Source: Myxocyprinus asiaticus
Taxonomy: Eukaryota; Chordata; Actinopteri; Cypriniformes; Catostomidae
Assembly: GCF_019703515.2 (NCBI RefSeq)
Contig: NC_059346.1
Span: forward strand, 53,578,001 to 53,642,000
Length of the DNA stretch: 64,000 nt
Direction: 5' to 3'
Position 1 is the stretch's first letter. The number at the start of each line of letters is the position of its first letter. The notes under the pieces were generated by a model that worked only from the letters and a program-made list of their open reading frames with translations, was not told where the DNA came from and ran no database searches. The position numbers were made by a program, and so were the translations under genes. Shown piece by piece: positions 56,728-64,000 of this stretch.

Positions 56728-57327
56728 CATTTAAAAAAAAAAAAAAAAAAAAAAAAAGAAAAACGACTTTCTTCTGCGGAACACAAAAGGAGAGGTTTTG
56801 AGTAATGTCTGGGCTGCACTTTTACAGACAACTAAAGTAAATAGGGATGGGGACTGTTGAGCTCCAAAAATGAAAAAAATAAAGCACCATTAATCATCAG
56901 TGACATCAGACTCTGGTGGTTCTTGCATGTCTCGTCATTCACATCAAACTTTGCATGATGTGGTCTTGACGCACCATTTAATGTAAGTGAGCAAAAATTA
57001 GATTTGACCGCTATGGCGTAGGGGGAAGATTCAGTGAATAACGACTTCAAATTTGGTCAGTGCCTCACACAAAGTTATCGTATGGCTTCAGAAAACTGGG
57101 AGTATAGCGGACAAGTCATATGGGCTGCTTTTATAACACTTTTTATTATGCTTTTTCGGCCCTGTCCCCATTTTCATTGAATGGAAAACAGCGACCAGTT
57201 CTTTCTGTTAACCGTCACCTTTTTTTTTTTTCCAATGGAAGAAAGAAAATCATGCAGGTTTGGAATGACATGAGGATGAGTAAATGATGGTAAAATTTGC
57301 ATTTGTGGGTGAACTGACACTTCAAAA
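56728..57327. mobile_element. Fold-back MITE (family D)
   Basis: After an A-run: cgactttcttctgcggaaca...; right arm tgaggatgagtaaatgatgg, tttgcatttgtgggtgaact. The arms are related to family A but the interior is different. About 600 bp, no gene. Confidence 0.55.
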
Positions 57328-58397
57328 TGGAATTTAGGTGTTCCCTTATTGCAGTATGTTATAGAGAAGTGCTATCAGACAAAAAAATACATATATATAT
57401 ATATATAATTTCTAAGAGAGAAAGATAGGATTCTTTAATCTCACTGAAAGGTCTTTTTTAGCATGCTGTTCATTGTTTAATATGAACTAATGAAATTGTA
57501 GCAGACACTGCTCCTAATATATGACTGGCGAGTTGCTGATGGGCTCTTTATATACAGTAGGTGCTGCAAAGTGGCTGTCATCTAAGGTTACTTAAAACAA
57601 CCCCCATTCACCCACTCTAAATGCCACCACACTCCCTTGATTTGGGGGACACTATGTTTTTAGTTATGTGCTTTCACAACTTATAGACACCACTTAAAGC
57701 TGAATATAATTTCTGCAGCAATAGTGTCAGCAAATTGAATTGAAAAATAATTGCTGTTTTCAAACAGATTCCAGAAACCCCCCATCTTCCTTTGGTTGTG
57801 CAAACATATTGTCCCAAGCCAGAGAGAATTTGAGGGGAAATGGGCCTTATTGTCATTAAAATAATGCAAAACCATTATGGAAAGTTATCCATTGAAGAAC
57901 ACAAAATATATTCTGTCCAATATAAATAAAATATAGGACAATATCAAACAACACACACCTCATATGAAATGGAATTGAGAAGGGCATTGGCATTGAAACA
58001 TCACTGGCAGAGCGTGCCTGTGCTTTCATCACAATGACATTTATTAGCATATGACTCTCTCTCATTCTCCCCTCCTGCTTTTGCATTTAGCTTGTCGGTC
58101 ATGCCAGGCATCTTCATTAGAGAGGCCCGCTGCTCTTTGGCTCCTGATTATCAGCTGACCTCCCTGTAAGGCGAACCGATTCATCTCTGTCCCTGCTCTA
58201 CAATGATCAGCCGCCAGAATGCCAGTTATGGCCCTGCTCCCTCCACAGGGACTACCTGGCATCTCACACTCCCAGGATAGAGAGAGTCAAAGAGTGCACG
58301 AGAGCGCAACCATCCAGTGTTTTCCCATTGAAAAATCCATAAACTTTAAAGTGTGTAACTGATGTGACAGCAGCAGCACCAAACAGAATTGAAAATG
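57328..58397. other. No gene seen; possible conserved non-coding block at 58000-58275
   Basis: 58000-58275 (for example ttggctcctgattatcagct, caatgatcagccgccagaat) is moderately G+C-rich, free of repeat words and has no coding frame; it looks like a conserved non-coding element. Inference from appearance only. Confidence 0.35.
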
Positions 58398-60246
58398 AAA
58401 GGGATAGTTTATCCAAGAATTAAACCATCCCAGATGTGTATGACTTTCTTTCTTCTGTAAACACAAATGAAGATTTTTTGAAGAACATTTCAGCTTTTTA
58501 GGTCTATATAATGCAAGTAAATGGTGACCAGACCTTTGAATTGCCAAAAATCACATAAAGGCCTCATAAAAGTAATCCATATGACTCCAGTGGTTTAATC
58601 TTCTGAAGCGATATGATATTTATACAATATTTAAAGCTGCGCTACATAACTTTGTGCTATCTAGTGACATCTGTGGTTGAAACTTAAAATTACAAGCAAT
58701 TTGCGGAAGAATACATTAAGTCAGTCGTGTTCTGGCACTGCTCTTCTGGCGGATGAATCTCACAATCTGAGTTTACCTGGACATCGCCTGTGTATGATAA
58801 TGGAGCCGGAGTCATAACGTGCTATTTTCATGTTTATATTATGTTATACGATTAAATATTTGAAACGGAAATATTACTTGCTTTGATGAAGATAAACAAC
58901 ACTATTATTTACATAAGTGAATTTACATAAATTAATTTTACACTTAAATTGCTTTTCTGACATGACACTAAAAGCACTTTTAAATAGAGAACTGGGGACT
59001 CTCCTCAGCCACCACCAGTATATCATAATACGATTATTCAAGTGTTTTATCTACTATTATTGTTTGATTTGTACTACAATTGTAAATTTAAGAGGTTAAA
59101 CTCGTGATATGGCTGATATGAGTTCAGTAGAAGACTTTATTATTTTTATACTATATTGTCCAGCCTCAGTTGATAATGCAAGTGAACCATAATACTACAA
59201 TAGTATGTCTATGCAATGCACACAACACTGTAAACTAAAAACATAAAACGAGGATTCAGTAATGATGGGGATAAAATATACTTTATTAAACGTAAAAATA
59301 ATATTGCTTAAATATGCAATATAACAATTACAAGATGTCAGTTTCAGAAGTCATACATATTAAACATGTCACAGTAACTTCACCGGACAACGTAGATACA
59401 TCGTGATCGGTTAACACACGAGTAATGATTGATTAATACAAGCATGACAAGCAATATTAGCTTCAACAACCCTACCAGAAAACATATCCAAGCATAAACA
59501 GCAGGTAAACAACTTTGCCAAACGGATAACAGATAAATATCCATCTATACTGCAGTGATGCTGTCCTGAACTGTGTGAATGTTACTGAACTGAGTTGAAC
59601 AGCGTAGTTAGTTTCTCCAGCCGGAACATGTGACAGCCAGCACTTCTTTCCTGTGTGTGTGGACATGATGTAATGATGCAAGGATGAACGTCATAAGCCA
59701 GCAATTTCGCACCAAATCGAACCCGACAGCTCAAAATAAAAATAATTTTTATAGGCTTACTGTAGTGAATCAGGGTAAAGTAAGGACATTGTTTTGAACA
59801 TTGATTCTTTATGTACTCAATCAATAATGGCAATTCATTTTTAACCAAACATCATAGTGCAGCTTTAAGTCCTTTTTTTACTATAAATCTCCACTTTCAC
59901 TTTCACATTATTTCCACATTTTGAAAGTGAAAGTAAATGTGGAGGTTTATAGAAAAAAAGGACTTATATTGATCTGTTTCTTACCCACAGCTATCATATT
60001 GCTTCTCAAGATATGGATTAAACCACTGGAGTCTTATGGATTACTTTAATGCTGCCTTTATGTGCTTTGTGGAGCTTCAAAGTTCTGGCCACCATTCACT
60101 TGCATTGTATGGACCTACAGAGTTGAGAAATCCTTCTAAAAATCTTCGTTTGTGTTCAGTAGAAGAAAGAAAGTCATACACATCGGGGATGGCATGAGGG
60201 TGAGTAAATTACGAGAGTTTAATTTTTGGGTGAATTATCCCTTTAA
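58398..60246. mobile_element. Family A MITE split by a TTAA-flanked element
   Basis: Left arm from aaagggatagtttatccaag to about 58634; right arm from about 59868 (agtcctttttttactataaa) to ttgggtgaattatcccttta. The interruption is at the point that reads aatatttaagtccttttttac in intact copies. Confidence 0.75.
58635..59864. mobile_element. TTAA-inserted DNA transposon, non-autonomous
   Basis: TTAA on each side (58631-58634, 59865-59868). Ends agctgcgctacataacttt and the inverse of gtttgatgatagtgcagct-like sequence, so inverted ends of about 12 bp (agctgc(g/a)cta). TTAA duplication is the rule for piggyBac and Kolobok elements. About 1230 bp; short frames inside (for example 59472-59681) match nothing known to me. 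Confidence 0.6.
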
Positions 60247-60910
60247 ACACGAGATATGATTATGCAATCAATATGATTACATTAATATGATTAATTTAGA
60301 GTTTGAAATTAACACGAACAATTTTTACTTATATGAAATGTAAAAAATCTAAACATCTTCACCTATATTACATTTTAGGCCTATAAAATGTAAAAAAAAA
60401 AAACAAAACAAAAAAAATGTTGTCACATAAATGTTTGTACCAATTTGTATCATTGGCATGGTCTGAAACGTAAGTATGTGCACTAATTAAAAATAGATTT
60501 TAATCTTTAAATGCTGTAACAGCATCAGTCAGTGTAGGTCAAGAAGGTGAACATTTTGGATGTTACAGTTTTGTGAGAATAATTTCAAAATTACCAGAAA
60601 TTAACTCCAACCAACCAACCAACCTTGAGCTCCCCTACTGTTTTTATCCAGAGGGTTTATCCAGCTTTCCTCCTTTCTTTATTTTATTGTAATTTTTGAA
60701 TAACCACGAAAATTAGAGCAAAGACTGATTTGGGATGCCTTTGTCTTGTCCTCTGGTCCCTAGAGACGTGTCCCAGCTTTAACTGACCAGTTACAGTCCA
60801 GAGTCAATGTTTAAAAATAAAGAGCAGAACAGTTGCTCACAGCTGTGAGCTCTACTTTCACCCTGCACAGCTGCTACTCTTCACTTCTCCTCTCTCAATT
60901 CATCCTGCAG

Positions 60911-60945
<35 letters not shown>

Positions 60946-61097
60946 ATACTCACAATACCACTCACAACACCCTAGCATCATGGTGGCAAGCTATGCATGG
61001 GAAAGCAACACTTACATTTATTTTTTATTTATTTATTTTTTTCAGAAAATATTACAATCTAATATAATATTCTTTGCCTTCTTAAACTTTCACTATA
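60247..61097. other. No gene seen
   Basis: (CA)n at about 60913-60942, then caacaccctagcatcatggt (60967-60986), a short piece of the 38.7-kb repeat family. Otherwise A+T-rich. Confidence 0.45.
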
Positions 61098-61180
61098 AAG
61101 GCAGTTCCTGTAGCTCAACTGGTATTAGACAGCACTAGCAATGCCAGTGTCATGGGTTTGGATGTCAAGGTCTTCTGTCC
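61098..61180 (+). repeat. tRNA-derived SINE head
   Basis: cctgtagctcaactggtatt supplies an A-box (61111-61122), and catgggtttggatgtcaagg a degraded B-box. Resembles the promoter part of fish tRNA-derived SINEs. It cannot form a functional tRNA: the cloverleaf stems do not pair. Confidence 0.5.
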
Positions 61181-61879
61181 TACCAGGTGCTAAAGTCCCG
61201 ACAACTTAATTCTCAATTGTGTCACAAAGTACACAGAGACACTTGAATGTAAGGTAATCGTTAGAGATTCCCCTTTTCATTTTAATGCTGTAAAAGCGGT
61301 TATGAGAGCTTTTCTTTTTCCCTGCACCCTGTTCGTTTCTCTGTTGACTTCGTACGGCGCCTTGGTATCAAACAAGGGATAATCAAAAAGCAAATATTGA
61401 TGTCTGGAAGGAATGCATTCCTGTTTCCACAAATCAGCTTAGCAAATAAACGTCTGTGGGTCAGTTACAGGGATCCATTAAAGAAATAAATACATGGATG
61501 AAATCAGTGTTTTTGTTGCGGAATAGTACAGATTAAAACAGCTTTCAATTAGATCTGGTTCAGGCTGAGTTCGAACTTACACACAGAACCTCTAAAACAA
61601 ACAGCTTCTGTAGCTGAGTGTTTACAGTTACATTCGGGTCTAGGATTTTAGAACTGGACTGGACCCATTGACTTGAAGCACAGAAACACACAGCAATTTT
61701 CCAGAGACACAGTGTGTTGGCAATCAAGGCGCATGGCCAAAGCTGAGCCTTGCCAACTAAAAGTCAAGAACTGTGGAATGATTGAATTCATACAATACCA
61801 CAGAAAGTAAAATGACCAAACTCCTCAGACAATAATACTTATGGTGTTAGTGCAATTGCTGTTATTAGTATTTAAGAGA
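61181..61879. other. No gene seen
   Basis: Mixed composition without coding or repeat signal. Confidence 0.4.
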
Positions 61880-62396
61880 TACACTCACTCGTCTTCTGCT
61901 GTTGTTGCCCATCCGCCTCAAGGTTCGATGTGTTGTGCATTCTGAGATGCTATTCTGCTCACTACAATTGTACAGAGTGGTTATCTGAGTTACCATAGCC
62001 TTTTTGTCAGCTCGAACCAGTCTGGCCATTCTCTGTTGACCTCTCTCAACAACAAGGCGTTTTCATCCACTGAACTGCCGCTCACTGGATGCTTTTTGTT
62101 TTTGGCACCATTCTGAGTAAACCCAAGAGACTGTTGTGTGTGAAAATCCCAGGAGATCAGTAGTTAAATAAATACTCAAACCAGCCCGTCTGGCACCAAC
62201 AATCATGCCACAGTTGAAATCACTGAGATCACAATTTTTCCCCATTCTGATGGTGGATGTGAACATTAACTGAAGCTCCTGACCCGTATCTGAATGATTT
62301 TATGTACTGCACTGCTGCCACACGACTGGCTGATTAGATAATCACATGAATAAGTAGGTGTACAGGTGTTCCTAATAAAGTGCTCAGTAAGTGTAA
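61880..62396 (-). pseudogene. Tc1-like transposase, N-terminal fragment
   Basis: Minus strand from 62242: MGKNCDLSDFNCGMIVGARR, then AGLSIYLTTDLLGFSHTTVS (helix-turn-helix) and WVYSEWCQKQKASSERQFSG, followed in another frame by further DNA-binding-domain codons to about 61885. The upstream flank ends with aggtgttcctaataaagtgc, an end motif of this Tc1 family. The catalytic part is missing. Confidence 0.75.
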
Positions 62397-62397
62397 A

Positions 62398-62580
62398 TCA
62401 CCCAAAAAAAGGAAAATTCTGTCATCATTTAATCACCCTTGTTTCATTTAAAAAAATCATGATTTTTCTTTCAGTTGAACACAACAGATGTTATTTAGCA
62501 GAATGTCCAGGTTACTCTTTTCTATGTAGAATTGAATAGGTAATGGGGTTGTTAAGCTCCTAAAATAACAAAAACCCCTG
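62398..62580 (+). mobile_element. MITE fragment
   Basis: aaatcacccaaaaaaaggaa, tctgtcatcatttaatcacc, then cagaatgtccaggttactct: left arm of a cacccaaaaatg-type MITE. No right arm. Confidence 0.55.
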
Positions 62581-62777
62581 TTGAAAAGACTAACACTGCT
62601 GATCACCAGCATACAATACTGTATTTTGTTATCCCTAGCATGTGCTGGTGTCCCCATCAGACTTAAACTAACTCTGTCACCATTCCACAACATCACTGTG
62701 TCAAAACAATATGATCACACAGAAATCAATATGTTGCTTCCGAAAGTTCATGTACCCAGAAATCAGCCACATTACTA

Positions 62778-63637
62778 GCTGGGTTTCCATCCATGTATTT
62801 TTATAATAAAAACTGCTGGATGGAAACATCAAGATGTAAATAAAGTCTTCAAAATGCGCATAAAAAATAAATACGCTCGCTTGGGGTGGATAAATTTTTT
62901 ATTCGATAATAAGAAATGCGCATAAACTATGATGGAAACACATTTACCCAGGGCCGTAGCTAGTGGGTAAAAGATGGTAATGATTCTAGAGGCCCACAGG
63001 TCCAGAACAAATTCTAAACTATATTTTTTAATAGGAAAGTGGCTCAGTGCAATATACAGTCAGGGGGCCTGGAATATCTTGCTACGGCCCTGAATTTACC
63101 AAATAAACTCCTACTGAATAAGATGCACATCAAAAAAGTCATTGGACTGAATAACTCGTTCATGACTGAACTAACTAGCTGACCAATCATCGCATCTGAA
63201 ATGTTGCTCTGGTCATCCTGAAATAACGGTGTCCTGAAAATCCAAAGTCTGCATTGAGTTTGCAGAGCAAATAAGTCAAATACAAAACTTGACCTGTGCC
63301 AAAGAGCAGGTTTATTGACACTTTTGAAAAATATATTCTAGATCCGCACGGAAAAGACATGAGGAAAAAGGAACGCACACACATATTGCTCCCAGAACTG
63401 TGTGACGTGCTGTCCCTCCCAGACATCAGAAAGTTCTTGACAGTTTTTTGTCTGCGTGCTCTAAACCGGCAATATTTTATTAATAAAAGAGACACAGTGG
63501 CTATAATTTCTCCGGAAGTGACAATTTTGTTCTTTTGAACACATGGGATGGAGATGAGGCTTTAATCACGAATTGTTTTTGCATTATGTTTTTTCACATA
63601 AATTAAATTCGCAACTTGGATGGAAACATACTGTAGC
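62778..63637. mobile_element. Inverted-repeat DNA element with a nested hAT MITE
   Basis: Left end gctgggtttccatccatgta; right end cttggatggaaacatactgt, an inverted pair on ggatggaaac. Interior words such as caaaatgcgcataaaaaat are typical of this fish family. An open stretch of 80 codons at 63296-63538 on the plus strand has no recognised match. The element is interrupted at 62949-63092. Confidence 0.55.
62949..63092. mobile_element. Small hAT MITE
   Basis: 144 bp with ends cagggccgtagctag and cttgctacggccctg, nearly perfect inverted repeats. Flanks catttacc and aatttacc (7/8 match) are the likely 8-bp target duplication. Confidence 0.82.
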
Positions 63638-64000
63638 TACTGACAAGCGATATTCCCCTGTCATACATTTCTGCATCAATTCAAGTGTTCACACATTTCT
63701 CTTTATCGCTACAACACAAACATAGACATGGGGCCCTTTCCCACCTACAGTCCTGGTATTTTTCAATTAGTAACTTTCTAGTTGAGAACTCTTAAAGGGG
63801 TCATGAAATGCTATTTTTTATAGTTTAATTATCTTCCCTGAGGTCCACTGATAATGTTAGTAAAAAAAAAAAAATTTCACCAAAACAATTTTGTAATATT
63901 ATTATAATTTTCCACCCTGTCTCTGACCATCTGTCTGAAAATCACGATTTTTGCCTCCGCTCCTTTAAACTTTAATGTAAACGCCAATGTTGTAGTACTC
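63638..64000. repeat. Gene-free; MITE-like start at 63793
   Basis: cttaaaggggtcatgaaatg at 63792-63811 resembles the start of another common cyprinid repeat that runs off the window. No coding signal. Confidence 0.4.

Noticed and set aside
61098..61180. Functional tRNA gene
   Set aside because: Only A-box-like and weak B-box-like words; stems do not pair, so a SINE head is more likely.
63296..63538. 80-codon gene
   Set aside because: Lies within an inverted-repeat DNA element; no match recognised and the opposite strand is open as well.

Overview
The window looks like intergenic and intronic DNA from a teleost fish, most likely a cyprinid. It is A+T-rich. Nearly all recognisable sequence is transposon-derived: DIRS-like tyrosine-recombinase retrotransposons, a Gypsy LTR element, an L2-type LINE end, Tc1/mariner elements, hAT and PIF/Harbinger derivatives, and many fold-back MITEs with the ends typical of carp-family genomes. 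The organism is inferred from this repeat repertoire and from vertebrate-style exons, not from a database search.

Layout. 1-1011: no gene. 1012-7431: two DIRS-like elements tail to tail, both internally deleted. 7650-8790: LINE 3' end. 8795-10146: fold-back MITEs. 11633-11974: probable solo LTR. 13999-14227: hAT MITE. 16353-20712: a PIF/Harbinger-like element carrying a broken Myb-like gene, with a deleted Gypsy element (17354-20679) inserted in its right inverted repeat. 21444-22690: Tc1-like element with an uninterrupted transposase frame. 24510-26020: decayed Tc1-like element. 27453-27770: fold-back MITE with a telomere-like core. 28617-33171: third DIRS-like copy, the only one keeping the reverse transcriptase YLDD box. 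35134-36191: MITE with a nested insertion. 38700-39912: repeat with a minisatellite, split by a hAT MITE.

Two host genes are supported by exon structure. On the minus strand, three exons between 44526 and 41121 encode the C-terminal half of a SpoU-type rRNA 2'-O-methyltransferase that I read as MRM1. Its 5' exons were not found, and one intron ends in GG instead of AG. On the plus strand, five exons (51561-53735) join in one frame to give about 160 residues and a stop codon. This is the 3' end of a gene I do not recognise; one intron has a GC donor. Between them, at 50560-51125, lies a minisatellite that is open in one frame on each strand.

The right end (53.8-64 kb) is more MITEs, including one split by a TTAA-flanked element and a 144-bp hAT MITE inside another inverted-repeat element. 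A few stretches look free of repeats (near 15.7, 27.0, 37.8, 38.3 and 58.0 kb) and could be conserved non-coding sequence. In human, MRM1 lies next to LHX1, so an lhx1 regulatory landscape is possible; this is inference only. No rRNA gene, functional tRNA, CRISPR array or bacterial feature was seen.
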